DNA of 64,000 nt from Cryptomeria japonica (taxonomy: Eukaryota > Streptophyta > Pinopsida > Cupressales > Cupressaceae). A program made the translations under genes and the position numbers. Positions 23,816-35,365 of the stretch are shown here, piece after piece. The notes beneath the pieces were generated by a model. The model ran no database searches and was not told the origin of the DNA. It worked only from the letters and a program-made list of their open reading frames with translations. Location: positions 766,056,483 to 766,120,482 of the forward strand of contig NC_081414.1 of the NCBI RefSeq assembly GCF_030272615.1, given 5' to 3'. The first letter of the stretch is position 1, and each line of letters opens with the position of its first letter.

Positions 23816-26125
23816 AATCATGTTGTTAGGGGTCATATTGTGTCCTACGACCCCGTAAGACACAATATGACCCCTAATGTTATGATTTGGTGTCTTAAGG
23901 GTCCTATGGTGTCGTTAGGGATCATATGGTGTCTTGTGACACCATAAGACCCCTTAAGACACCAAATTGTGTCGTTAGGGGTCATATTGTGTCCTACGAC
24001 CCCGTAAGACACAATATGACCCCTAACGACATGATTTGGTGTCTTAAGGGGTCCTATGGTGTCGTTAGGGGTCATATGGTGTCCATAGGGGTCATATGGT
24101 GTCTTGGGACACCATAGGACCCCTTAAGACATGATATGACCCCTAACGACACAATATGACCCAAAGCGACCCAATATGGTGTCATTAGGGGTCATATTGT
24201 GTCTTAAGGGGTCCTATGGTGTCCCAAGACACCATATGACCCCTATGGACACTATATGACCCCTAACAACACCATAGGACCTCTTAAGACACCAAATCAT
24301 ATCGTTAGGGATCATATTGTGTCGTACAGGGTTGTAGGACACAATATGACCCCTAACGACATGATTTGGTGTCTTAAGGGGTCCTATGGTGTCGTTAGGG
24401 GTCATATGGTGTCCATAGGGGTCATATGGTGTCTTGGGACACCATAGGACCCCTTAAGACACAATATGACCCCTAACGACACAATATGACCCAAAGCAAC
24501 CCAATATGGTGTCATTAGGGGTCATATGGTGTCTTAAGGGGTCCTATGGTGTCCCAAGACACCATATGACCCCTATGGACACCATATGACCCCTAACGAC
24601 ACCATAGGACCCCTTAAGACACCAAATCATATCATTAGGGATCATATTGTGTCTTACGGGGTTGTAGGACACAATATGACCCCTAACGACATGATTTGGT
24701 GTATTAAGGGGTCCTATGGTGTCGTTAGGGGTCATATGGTGTCCATAGGGGTCATATAGTGTCTTGGGACACCATAGGACCCCTTAAGACACAATATGAC
24801 CCCTAACAACACAATATGACCCAAAGCGACCCAATATGGTGTCATTAGGGGTCCTATGGTGTCATTAGGGGTATAGGACCCCTTAAGACACCAAATAATA
24901 TTGTTAGGGATCATATTGTGTCGTACGGGGTTGTAAAACACAATTTGACCCCTAACGACATGATTTGGTGTCTTAAGGGGTCATATGGTGTCGTTAGGGG
25001 TCATATGGTGTCCATAGGGGTCATATGGTGTCTTGGGACACCATAGGACCCCTTAAGACACAATATGACCCCTAACGACACAATATGACCCAAAGCGACC
25101 CAATATGGTGTCATTACGGGTCATATGGTGTCCTAAGAGGTCATAAGGGTTCATGGGACACCATATGACCCCAATGGACACCATATGACCCCTAACGACA
25201 CCATCGGACCCCTTAAGACACCAAATCATGTCGTTAGGGGTCATATTGTGTCCTACGACCCCGTAAGACACAATATGACCCCTAATGTTATGATTTGGTG
25301 TCTTAAGGGGTCCTGTGGTGTTGTTAGGGATCATATGGTGTCTTGTGACACCATAAGACCCCTTAAGACACCAAATTGTGTCGTTAGGGGTCATATTGTG
25401 TCCTACGACCCGTAAGACACAATATGACCCCTAACGACATGATTTGGTGTCTTAAGGGGTCCTATGGTGTCGTTAGGGGTCATATGGTGTCCATAGGGGT
25501 CATATGGTGTCTTGGGACACCATAGTACCCCTTAGGACACAATATGACCCCTAACGACATGATTTGGTGTCTTAAGGGGTCCGATGGTGTCATTAGGGGT
25601 CATATGGTGTCCCATGAACCCTTATGACCTCTTAGGACACCATATGACCCCTAATGACACCATATTGGGTCGCTTTGGGCCATATTGTGTCCTAAGGGGT
25701 CATATTCTATCCTAAGGGGTCCTATGGTGTCCCAAGACACCATATGACCCCTACGGACACCATATGACCCCTAAAGACACCATAGGACCCCTTACGACAC
25801 CAAATCATGTCGTTAGGGGTCATATGGTGTCCTAAGGGGTCATAGACCACAATATGACCCCTTAGGACATAATATGATCCAAAGCGACCCAATATGGTGT
25901 CATTAGGGGTCATATGGTGTCCTGAGAGGTCATAAGGGTTCATGGGACACCATATCACATAACTATCATTAGGGGTCATAGTTATGGGTCGTAAGACACA
26001 ATATGACCCCTAAAGACATGATTTGGTGTCTTAAGGGGTCCTATGGTGTCCCAAGACACCATATGACCCCTAACGACACCATAGGTCCCCTTAAGACACC
26101 AAATTGTGTCGTTAGGGATCATATG
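22019..26125. repeat. Minisatellite of ~20-bp units in both orientations
   Basis: About 4.1 kb built from the ~20-bp unit GACACCATATGACCCCTAAC, its variants (GACACAATATG.., GACACCATAGGACCCCTTAA), and their reverse complements (GGTCATATGGTGTC, GGTCCTATGGTGTC). Runs in one orientation alternate with runs in the other, giving many inverted repeats able to fold. The open frames on both strands come from the near-21-bp rhythm of the array and are not genes. Higher-order structure is present (see separate entries). Confidence 0.95.
24009..24998. repeat. 330-bp higher-order repeat of the minisatellite
   Basis: Units beginning ACACAATATGACCCCTAACG at 24009, 24339 and 24669 are spaced exactly 330 bp. 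A shortened fourth spacing of about 269 bp ends near 24938. Within the array these three units are the most alike, indicating recent unequal exchange. Confidence 0.8.
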
Positions 26126-26366
26126 GTCTCTCTCTCTCTCCCCTTCCTTCCTTCTCTCTCTCTCCCTCTCCTTCCTTCTCTCTCTCTCTCTATCTCTCTC
26201 TCTGTCTCCCTCTCCTCTCTCTCTTTCTCTCCCATTTCCTTCTCTCTCTCTCCCTCTCCTCCCTCTACCTCCCTCCCTCTCTCTCTCTCCCTCTCTCCCT
26301 CTCCTCCTCTCTCTCTCCCTCTCTCTCTCTCCATCTCCCTCTCTCCCCCCCTCTCTCTCTCCCTCT

Positions 26367-26413
<47 letters not shown>

Positions 26414-26436
26414 TCTCTCTCTCTCTCTCTCTCTCT

Positions 26437-26502
<66 letters not shown>

Positions 26503-26530
26503 CCTCTCTCCCTCTCCTTATCTCCCTCTT
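26126..26530. repeat. CT-rich pyrimidine tract
   Basis: About 400 bases of CTCTCTCC repeats on the plus strand, including a long pure CT run near 26370-26500. It is the inverted counterpart of the GA tract at 21671-22018. Ser-Leu-rich ORFs here are artefacts. Confidence 0.95.
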
Positions 26531-26549
26531 TAAAATATGACTAATAAAA

Positions 26550-26705
26550 TCTGATATCTAATTTAATCGGATATCGGATTTCTGCCATGTGGCAGTTTAC
26601 TTCATAAATGGTGGCAAAGGGAAATTCATCGGGGACCGCAAATTTTTGTACAAAAATCAGAGATCAGATAAAATCCGATATCCGATTTTATCCGATATCC
26701 GATTT
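26550..26705. repeat. Right subterminal motifs and right inverted repeat
   Basis: Motif copies occur at 26550-26581 (AATCGGATATCGGATTT) and 26669-26705. The last 29 bases (26677-26705) are the exact reverse complement of 12025-12053. A short hairpin (CTGCCATGTGGCAG) lies between the two blocks. Confidence 0.68.
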
Positions 26706-28040
26706 TGGTACTCAAATTTTCAAATTTCAAATTTCGGCTCGGGAATGCTTTGGTATTAGGCTTGGAAGTTACAAGCCTGGAAAGTCAATTGAAAAAATGT
26801 ATTTTTCAGTATTCCCTGGTTTTCCAGACTTTACAATAGTGGCTGACGACTTTTTTTGTAGCCAAAATTGATAAAACGAAAAGGGTTTTTTAAGGACGTT
26901 CCCAGCTTTCCAACAATATAAGGCTTGTCTTATTTCGAATTTAGTAAATAATTATTATTTATTTTCTAATTGAATTCTGACAATAGTCCTGATTGATATA
27001 CTGATTGAAAAACACTCATAACTTTCAAACGGTATAACATTTTTTGAAACCGAAACATGCGTCACATCCTATGCTTCGTCTACTATAGGGAAAAATTAAA
27101 AAAAATTAAATTTCATTAGGTTTTGACCAAGTTAAGGTGGTCAGACGTAGGAGTTTCTGAATTTCTAAAAAGTTGTAGTAAAAAAATCATAAATAATTAT
27201 TTAATTCACAAAAAATTTTAAAAAAATATGTGTCACATCCGGACATGAGTCTAATACTTATATTATAAATATTATAAAAAAATATTAAGATTTGATTGTG
27301 ATTAGGGTGGTCAGACATACGTCTACTTCTTATTTTTTTCCTAAAATTTTAGTACCACTGCATTGAAATTTGAAATTTTCATCAAATAGGATTTTTTTTT
27401 TCCAAAAAACAACTAGTAGATTAGAAACTACATTCAATTTTCTATATATTGTCTTCTTACATATTTTAAAAATAATGTTCACAACTTATTCAAATTTTCA
27501 TGTCAAGTTGCATAACTCTGATTTTTCTGAAATTTCATTGCCACTTAAGGGCCTGTTTTGGCACACCATGATCCTACACATACCCAATTTGTAAAAATGA
27601 TTTTTGTTTTAACATGACTTGAATAATCTTATATGAATTAAAACTTGAATGTTCTAGTCCTCTAAATTTTATTTTATTTTAAGATTATTTTTACTTATAA
27701 TTCTATAGTAACAACCAAATGTCAACAATCACATCATGGTTGTATTTAGAAATTATTATATATAACTTTTGAATAAATAAATTTTAAAATAAAAATAAAA
27801 TAAATGGTATAATAAAATAGAATAACCTTAAAATAATTATAGAGTAAAATAACTTAAAATTGACATCTCTCCTTGGTTCTAAGCGGATGCGTCTATTGCT
27901 CCAAAATGGCAATACGGATTGACTAACACTCGCACATTTTACACCATCGATTTTACAATAAACGGTTCTGATTGACTAACACGTCGCTGTCACGTTATAC
28001 GAAAGGTCTCTTTTGAAGTCAGAATAGCTTTGACAGTTTT
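26706..28040. other. AT-rich intergenic DNA upstream of the ankyrin-PGG gene
   Basis: No gene seen. A GGGTGGTCAGACATACG-type sequence occurs twice (about 27138 and 27305), followed by different flanks, so an old direct repeat is likely. The last part (from about 27890) may be distal promoter. Confidence 0.45.
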
Positions 28041-28044
28041 AAGA

Positions 28045-28158
28045 TATACTAATTAAGATTCATTTACACTATATACCTACCCAATCAAATCAAGCAACAT
28101 ATGCACTTTTAAGCTATACTAGTCTATATACCTACCCAATCAAATCCATCAACATATA
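28045..28158 (+). promoter_or_regulatory. Duplicated promoter segment of the ankyrin-PGG gene
   Basis: The stretch TATATACCTACCCAATCAAA followed by TC.A.CAACATAT occurs twice, at about 28070 and 28128. The paralogue has it once, at about 48388 (CTATACCTACCCAATC). CCAATCA is a CAAT-box-like element. Conservation between the paralogues shows that the duplication carried the promoter. A role in transcription is inferred. Confidence 0.45.
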
Positions 28159-28270
28159 CTGTAATGTGCAATGAATCACCGTTTGAGTTGTTAAAGAAGA
28201 AAGGACCTTTAAAATGGAGGAGAAGCAAAGGTAAAAAGCAATTGCCTGCTAGAGTAAGAACGGCCTTAAG

Positions 28271-31200
28271 ATGCAGCGTGGCGAAAGGCTTTTTAATATG
28301 GAGAATTCATCTATTGAAACGCGTTTCTTTCATGCTTGTGAATATGGTGATATAAACCAAGCCGAAAGGCTGCTCGAATGCAGAGATTTCGATCCGACAA
28401 GATTAATTGATAAGAAGACGGCGGAGGAGGGAAGAACATGTTTACATCTTGCAGTACTTGCAGGAGACAAAGGTTATTCCTTTCTCGCACTTATTTTTTG
28501 AAAAAATAAAGCTATTCTTTACTTGATTTTCTTGACAAGCTATTTGATTCATTATATGCAGTATTTTTGAAAAAATTGGTAGAAAAAATAAACCAGCAAA
28601 ATATCACCGACAAAAGGGACAAGCAAGGAGATACGGCTTTGCACTTAGCTGTGTGGAAATATCGTGTGGATCTGGTGAAAGTGTTGTTAGACAATTGTAA
28701 GGCTGATTTAAACCTGACAAATAATAAGGGAGAAACCCCGCTATGCATAGCAGTAAAGTTTGGATTCCCGGATGTTGTAAAGAAGATGATAGATCGTGAA
28801 CTAGAGACCGTGAAAATGTTATGTAAAGAAAAAAAAATTCTGCTTCATGCTGTGAAACTGAACCGAGTCAAAATTGTTGAATTTTTAATTAAAAAAAGTG
28901 CAGTTGTCAAAAAAAGTGGAATTCTCAGAGAGCTTATCAATCAACGTGTTGAAGACTGTGACACAAAGCCATCTGGTCATGAAGTTTTTCAAGTCTCTCG
29001 CACAAAGGTATCTGATAATAAAAGTAAGCGTGATGAGGAAACTGGCAACAGCCCGCCAATTGTTGCTGGAGACACGCCTTTACATATTGCAGCAAAGAAC
29101 AAAAATGAGCCTGTAAGTTTTTCATATTTGATTTTAAATTAGAAAGCTAACTTTATAGCAGGCGAATTCATCAAGGATATTTAGTATTGGGAAAAATATA
29201 TAAATATTTTAAATTGCACTGACTGCATAGGTATTAACTTTCTCTATAGAAGAGGTTCTGGGTGACTCAGTGTTGAATCATAAATACTTTTTCCTCTTTT
29301 ACTTTCGAAAGTCTACACTGGTCTAAATTGAAATACCTTTTTCCTAAAGAATTTTAAAGAACTTATTTAGATGATTTTTTTTTCCAGTCTTAATAGAGTC
29401 TAAGAGTGGAATTTAAGTTTCTTATGGCATCTTCTACTTATATTTTTCTAATATAATCCTCCTTTTGTCGTCCCCTTGGTTTCCTCTAGCTTGTCTCCCT
29501 CCCTCATATTTTTCATTCCCTTTTATTGTGGTATGCATCTTCTCTCATTTGACCAATCACTAAGTAGGGTGGAGTAGCAATTGGATAGTCTCAAGTTCCA
29601 TTCATAACTGATCTGTGAATTTTTTTTATCATAGTATCAAAGTTCAATTAGTGGAGTCAAACGAAGGTAAGAGTTTTCAGCACTTATAAATTGGTTCAAC
29701 AAGACGTTGGAAAATAGGTCATATTTAAACCATAGATGGAATAATCAGCAAGTGGGTTGGTAGCATAGTGGTAGAGCACTTTAAAAGCAAATAAATGGCA
29801 CTATGTTTGCCTTCTAAATGATCTATGAAAAGCTTAATATTTTCTTCATTGCTATTGGTGTTATTATTCTTTCTTCTTTTCTCATTAGTAATCAAGTTTA
29901 ACATCTTCTTCATTACCCTTGATGTTGTTTTATTCCTCCATTTTCTCTTCCTTTGACTTCATCTCCATTCCCTTTTGGTCCCTTCTAAGATGTTTTTTCC
30001 ATTCATTCCCTCATTATTATTTTTTCCTTATTTATATTGTTATGATTTTTTCTTATTTATATTATTATCATTTTAATTATATCTTTTTAGCTTCTTCTTA
30101 TTCTCAACTTTCTTTTTTTATGTTTACTCCTTTTATATCATTTTCTATATAATCCTTCTTGTAATATCTTGTATTAGTGTTTTTTAGTCTTCTTTTACAT
30201 CTTCATTTTTAATCTTTATAATCATGGTGTCATTAAATATATTTATTATTAAAATCTGAATATCTTATTCTTACATTCACATCATTTATTATATTAATAT
30301 ATATGTATTTTAATATAAAACTAATCAAATATATTAACGCTCTTGATTTTGTTATGTATTTGAGAGATGAAAAAGTAATTTATTAAAATTGTAGATAACT
30401 AAAATAATTCATCTTAATTATTAGTACATTATGAGAAGTATTCAATTTTGGAACAAACCAAGAACCCCCTAACAATATATTATAATTTTAATAATTACTA
30501 TATCTATTTTTATTATCTAATAATCTTAATGATCATTTTATTAGATTTTTAAATTTATCCTCATTATTTTTATTATTATAATTTTTTAATGCATTATATA
30601 ATATGTAATTTCTTGTGATTGTAATTATTTATTTATTATTTTTCATTTTGCAATATTTTTTAAAAAATTTCATAATTTCTTATTAATTTGATACATTCTA
30701 ATTACATTATCAAAAAAATTTAACATATTTATAAAAATTAATTTAATATTATTTATATAACAGTTATTTTCTATTATAATGCCTCCCTCTTATCATATCT
30801 TTTAAGATTATGATTTTGTTCTTAAAGTTCATATTATAGATTTTGTTTAACTATTATATTTTTTTTTGTATATCAAAAAATAAAATTTAAAATATTGATT
30901 TATAAACTTTCATATAAATGATGACAAGTTTTAATTTTATTTTTTTTCTTTAATCTCGATCCTCTATATGAAACACCATATAACACCACATAACACCATA
31001 TATTCACGGAACACCATAATAGGAGTGATATAAAGAAATAAAGATCATCACATTTTGAAGAAATTTGGAGTAAAAAAAACTATGTTATTGTAATGTTTAG
31101 ATTTCCACAATATAAGAGATATTTATTATTCTTACTTCTAAATTTGATTGGAAATCATGTAACACACTCATATAACACATAGAAAGTGAACGGCGTAGAA

Positions 31201-32274
31201 AAGAGATAATGTCGAATCTATGTGACGCATATATGCATGAATTTCAGGTAACTATTAAGCCAGTAAGTTATGTTTATTATCATCAATAAACTATTTAACA
31301 TGGTTCTCCCTCAAATAATCTATTCCTTTTGGTTATATGGTTGTTGTTGGGCGTAGATTGTGGATTTCTTGCTGAAGGTGCAGGGGGTGAACAAGCATGC
31401 CCTTAATAGTGAACGCAAAACACCTCTGGATGTTGCAAGAGAAGTAACGGATTACAACGAATCTTTCAGAATTATAAAAAAGCTCACAGATTATCCACGC
31501 AGATCCAGACCATTCATGTACTGTGCGCCAGAGGTGGACCAAGAAAAGGACAAGAGAGCCAGGTATGCGGTTAACAAATCCTTTGATGAGAGACGCAATG
31601 CAGAACTCGTGGTGGCAGCATTGGTGGCAACCATGGCATTTACGGCAGTGTTCACGGTTCCAGGTGGTTCGTACCAGGATTCTGACGATCCGAAGCGAGG
31701 AACCCCTATTCTTCTAGGCTACGCCATGTTCAAGCTCTTTCTTATTTTTGACTGCATAGCCTTCTTTCTATCTCTCTTCGTTTGTATCATGTGGCAAATG
31801 GCTTCAGAGCTTACCACAGAGGACAAGATGTTGTTCATGAGCGTCAGTAGTTTATTGACTGCTCTCAGCTTGGGATTCAATTCTTGTGGCTTCATGGCTG
31901 CAGTGTACACGATATTGGCGCATAAAGAAAGGGGCCTGGCTTGGGTGATTTTGGGAAATCTCTTATTCATTGCTCTCTGTGGAGCTATAGCATTTATCCA
32001 TCAAATGGCAATGTTTTTAGTGGGACGAGCTAGATTCCACCGCTTGTGCGGTGTACCTCGTCGATTAGATGACGCTGTTGAAAAAGTATGGAAACGAGCA
32101 GAACGAAGTGGGTTTCTCCACCTTATCCGTAAAGTTGAGGAAGCTTGCCATGATGCAATAGAAGGGGATGAACCTTCCAAGAAGGCGGACGAAGAGAAAC
32201 ATGAACATGAACATGGCTACAACTCGTCCTGCTCTTCATCCCCGTGCCTCCGCAACGTTCCTCAGTCTGTTTAG
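28271..32274 (+). CDS. Ankyrin-repeat membrane protein with PGG domain
   Basis: Plant ankyrin-PGG protein of the ACD6/ITN1-like group, whose studied members act at membranes in defence and stress signalling. Three exons: 28271-28472, 28562-29112 and 31357-32274 (introns phase 1 and phase 0, GT-AG), giving about 556 residues. Ankyrin repeats include GDTALHLAVWKYRVDLVKVL, KGETPLCIAVKFGFPDVVKK and GDTPLHIAAKNKNEPIVDFL, the last spanning the second splice junction. This confirms the join. The PGG domain starts at about residue 332 (LVVAALVATMAF) with P-G-G at about 353-355, and about four membrane helices follow to residue 473. The C-terminal tail is acidic and His-rich. Exons look intact. The N terminus is less certain (see findings). 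A 2.2-kb AT-rich intron separates exons 2 and 3. Confidence 0.85.
29113..31356 (+). other. Second intron of the ankyrin-PGG gene
   Basis: 2,244 bp, donor GTAAGT and acceptor GGGCGTAG. AT-rich, with no exon-like sequence. It corresponds to the intron of the paralogue that took up an LTR element. It contains a tRNA-like stretch at 29750-29790. Confidence 0.75.
29750..29790 (+). repeat. tRNA-like A-box remnant
   Basis: GGTAGCATAGTGGTAGAGCA resembles the D-arm and A box of a tRNA, but no anticodon stem or T-arm follows. Probably the head of an old tRNA-derived SINE rather than a tRNA gene. Confidence 0.35.
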
Positions 32275-32679
32275 CTCACACTCTACAACCTTGATGGCAC
32301 ATAGGTGTAGATTTGTATTTTACTAGCATATTATTGTACAGATCTATATGGTTTGCTTTAGAAATTCATGGTATGTCTATATAATATTGTAGGCCTTATG
32401 AAGCTACTATATTTTCATGATATTATGTATAATCTTATGGTTTTATTGAAATCAATATATAAATATTTTGTATGTTTAATGATTTAAATAGTTTTAATGG
32501 TTTGAGTAATAAGATTTAAGGCCACTCATTGTTGAGCATGATCATCAATATGTTAAAAAGATTTAATATTCCTTTCTAAGTTTAGGATTGTTTTAATTAT
32601 TTTTTATTAAGATAAAAAAGGAGGTGATTTCAATCCATTACAGAATTAAGTAGAGTTTGAAAGCAATCAAAACTAAGCA
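32275..32679. other. 3' flank of the ankyrin-PGG gene
   Basis: AT-rich 3' UTR and downstream sequence. It matches the flank of the paralogue (for example GTGTAGATTTGTATT and TACTAGCATATTATT at 32306-32335 and 57746-57776), so the duplication extended past the stop codon. Confidence 0.6.
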
Positions 32680-32684
32680 AGACT

Positions 32685-32938
32685 TGTAAAGATTAAAACG
32701 AGTAGAGAATCGAAAACAAAACAACAGAAAAGAAAACACACAACATAAGGTTTAACATGGTTCACCACTAAGTGGCTACATCCACCAGAAATGCAGGGAA
32801 TTATCTTATTAACCAAATATCCAAATACACACAATACATAGACTGCACACATATGTTTATACATTCATATTCAATTATGAATCGTAGAGTCTGGAGAAGT
32901 CGAATAGTCATGTGACCGTTGGGCTTCACATCCCAACA
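32685..32938 (-). repeat. 3' LTR of the compact element
   Basis: Matches 35107-35365. Minus-strand start TGTTGGGATGTGAAGCCCAA follows the purine tract directly; the end is CTTTACA. Confidence 0.93.
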
Positions 32939-33001
32939 ATCTCCCCCGTGAAGACCAACCGGCGTAACCATGCACTGGCATCCCTGCTTGCAATTCAAAA
33001 T

Positions 33002-35073
33002 TCATATTGGACCCAATCCGCGAGATTTTAACGTCGCGAACTCTTGTTCACATACGCTTCGAATCAACCTTTTGCAAATCAAAGCAGAGTTAAAAACTCT
33101 ATCAAGCACAAACTCACCCATTATGCCAAAAATAGAAACACCACTTTGTCCCAGTTTAAAATACATTTCTTCATCACCATCACTTGAGCTCCCTTGTGAC
33201 AGAATATCGTAAAACCTGTCATCGTCGAAAACTCTAGAATAATTCTGTGGAGGCACCAACTCCACCAAATCATTGTACTGATTAAGTAACACCTTCAATG
33301 AATCATGTGTCCTGCACGCACCAGGCTTGCCACTATCAGCACTCCCCTTATCAAAAACCTTCGAAATTGTTGGAACACCAAAACAGCTAAAATGCATTAT
33401 ATGCAAATCCATAATAAGCACAATTTTTTTGAAATCAATTTTGGCATTCAGAGCCCAAACTGTATCCCAGTTTACTACAAACCCACCATTCGAATCTACC
33501 ATATTCTTCTCCACGTTGCACATCGCGTAGATATACATAGGGCTTTTGGCAGGTTTTTTAAACACTTCAAGCAGTGTAGTGTTTTTCAACATCATTATGG
33601 TCTCAAGGAAAGCATAATGTAATGCCAACAACTACAAATCAGTACCTAACCCATTTGTTTCCTCCACTCTCATCGCGAATTCCTCTACGGTTAAGGCTGG
33701 CAGGACAAAGGCAGCAGACAGAGGGTTGGTCTTCCAAACCATAAAGGCCAAGATGTCCCGAGTGGAAACAACCACTTCCAAAGCATGACTAAGCATCGAA
33801 GGAATAACTGCAGAGAGACGTGAGGTTGCCAAGTCGCCAACCCTGGAAATTTTGACGTGCTTTGTTCCTGTCGCATTACATGAAGAATCCTCCTAGCACC
33901 GAGAAATGAAGACTGGGACCAATTGAGGGAAACAGTCGAGTCCCCTTTAGACACCAGCTTGAATTTAATTGTAGACTGTTCCTTATCCACCTGGTCATTA
34001 GCATTGGTGGAACCAACCAGAGAAAAAAAAAACTTCTTTCCCATTTGATAAGCATTCCACATAGAGGTGGGCGACAATGGGATTTGAATGCCCAATACGC
34101 CACCACTAAACCTAGGGATGGAGGCCGGATCTTTGTCTTCTTCGGGTGCATATAGATGGCAGTTGGTGTCACACCCCATAATGCCCTTCTGGTCTCTTGG
34201 TACATTAGGATCACCAAAAACATCAAGATCCACTTGTGGTCTACTATCTCCAGAAACTGCCAAAGCACCAGTGACATAGACTATATTATCCCCTTTGTGG
34301 GTGGCCTCACCTGCTAATAGGGTAGCCTCCTTCTCATCCACATCCATCAAATCAATATGGGGAACGATATCTCCCTTCTCTATCTATGATACCTTAAATC
34401 ACTTGGAGTGTTTCCCATTGTCCTCCGCTCTTGTCAAAGACCACTTCCGCTTCAAACCAAAAAACCATTTTTCATCTTGCACTTCTTCATCCAAGTCCAT
34501 AGGCTCATAGGCTTCTATGAAATTATCTATGCAAAGGTTGTCCTCAGCATCACGGGAGTGCCTCATTATTTTGTCCAAGGCCATGTCATCTGCAGAGCTC
34601 TCCAAAGCCACAATTTCTGCCAAGCTTCCTTGCCTTGCTACCTCACTCCAATCTGTACCCTCCTCACCCTGGGAGTCAACAGCAAATTCAACTTGGGTCT
34701 CCGATGGCATACACTCTTCCTCCCGCAAACTCTTGAGTTCATCCTCTTCAACAACGACCTCTTTTCCAGCATCTTTCTACTCAGAAATTCCAGCATCTAT
34801 AAAGGGACTATCACGGCATTCAACCTTCACCACACAAATGCCAATAACTTCCCAGCCATTAACAGTTTGGCCAATAAGTGCCAAAGCTGGATCAAGAGGA
34901 GAGCAAATAAGAATCCCAACATCCTTTTCTTTCACTGGATTCTCCTCTTCAATTGAGTTCCCCTCTTTCTTCCAGCCATCCCACCAATGCACGCAATGCT
35001 TGAAGCATAGTTTTACATGGAACGTAAAACTGTCATAGAAGTTATAAATTTTATCTTCTCCTTCTTCCTCCAT
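33002..35073 (-). pseudogene. Non-retroviral ORF inside the compact LTR element, broken
   Basis: Family not recognised. The ATG at 35073 lies only 18 bases after the primer-binding site and the reading ends at 33002, 49 bases before the purine tract: about 690 codons without introns. It is interrupted by TAG at 34777, TGA at 34399, TAG near 34386, one frameshift near 33860 and TAG at 33632. Visible features are a Trp-rich start (VHWWDGWKKEG), an acidic middle (YEPMDLDEEVQDEKW), a short basic patch (GLKRKWS), a region with DLDVFGDPNVPRDQKG, and a C-terminal part with GVPTISKVFDKGSADSG. No CCHC knuckle, DSG protease or YVDD is present. A captured, spliced host transcript or an unknown element-specific protein are both possible. 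Confidence 0.6.
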
Positions 35074-35090
35074 CTCTGCTCAAGCCAACA

Positions 35091-35106
35091 TGGCTCTAAT
35101 ACCAAT
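35091..35106 (-). other. Primer-binding site of the compact element
   Basis: Minus strand reads TTGGTATTAGAGCCA right after the LTR end ACA. It is one base off the initiator-Met tRNA complement and is the same variant as in Copia element 1. Confidence 0.85.
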
Positions 35107-35365
35107 TGTAAAGATTAAAACGAGCAGAGAATCAAAAACAAAACAACAGAAAAGAAAACACACAACACAAAGTTTAACGTGGTTCACCACTAAGTGGCTA
35201 TGTCCACCAGAAACGCAACGCAGGGAATTATCTTATTAACCAAATATTCAAATACACATAGTACATAGACTGCACACATATATTTATACATTTATATTCA
35301 GGTATGAATCCAAGAGTCTGAAGAAATTGAATGATCATGTGATTGTTGGGCTTCACATCCCAACA
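35107..35365 (-). repeat. 5' LTR of the compact element
   Basis: 259 bp, TG...CA ends, differing from its partner at a modest number of sites plus a 5-bp insertion (ACGCAACGCAGG). A TATAAATATATG promoter box lies on the minus strand at about 35290-35279. Confidence 0.93.

Larger units (their letters stand above)
12025..26705. mobile_element. Putative two-gene DNA transposon with terminal inverted repeats
   Basis: The segment is bounded by a perfect 29-bp inverted match (12025-12053 and 26677-26705). Further copies of the same ATCGGATATCGGAT / ATCCGATATCCGAT motif sit just inside both ends. It holds two convergent genes: a plus-strand spliced gene and a minus-strand transposase-like gene with DDE-type motifs. 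It also holds a satellite, a minisatellite and an assembly gap. The gene layout and motif-rich ends are what a large autonomous cut-and-paste transposon would show. No target duplication is visible next to the 29-bp repeats, so the true ends may lie slightly further out. Calling this one element is an inference. Confidence 0.55.

Noticed and set aside
22229-25979. Many 60-110 residue ORFs on both strands in the minisatellite (MTPNDTIGPLKTPNHV type)
   Set aside because: They appear on both strands because the array has a near-21-bp rhythm with no stop in the unit. No sign of a start context or of conserved protein sense.
22019-26125. CRISPR-like appearance of short repeats
   Set aside because: Eukaryotic context; units are contiguous with no unique spacers, and orientation alternates.
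26003-26540. Ser-Leu-rich and Arg-Glu-rich ORFs in the CT tract
   Set aside because: Simple-sequence artefacts.
12025-26705. A target-site duplication immediately outside the 29-bp inverted repeats
   Set aside because: The flanking bases (ATGC left, TGGT right) do not match, and no outer inverted partner of 11890-12020 was found beyond 26706.
29750-29790. A tRNA gene
   Set aside because: Only the D-arm-like segment is present. No anticodon arm, T-arm or acceptor pairing could be found.
34408-35038. Plus-strand ORFs of 173-182 codons opposite the compact LTR element's ORF
   Set aside because: They are antisense shadows of the minus-strand reading, which starts just after the primer site and fills the element.
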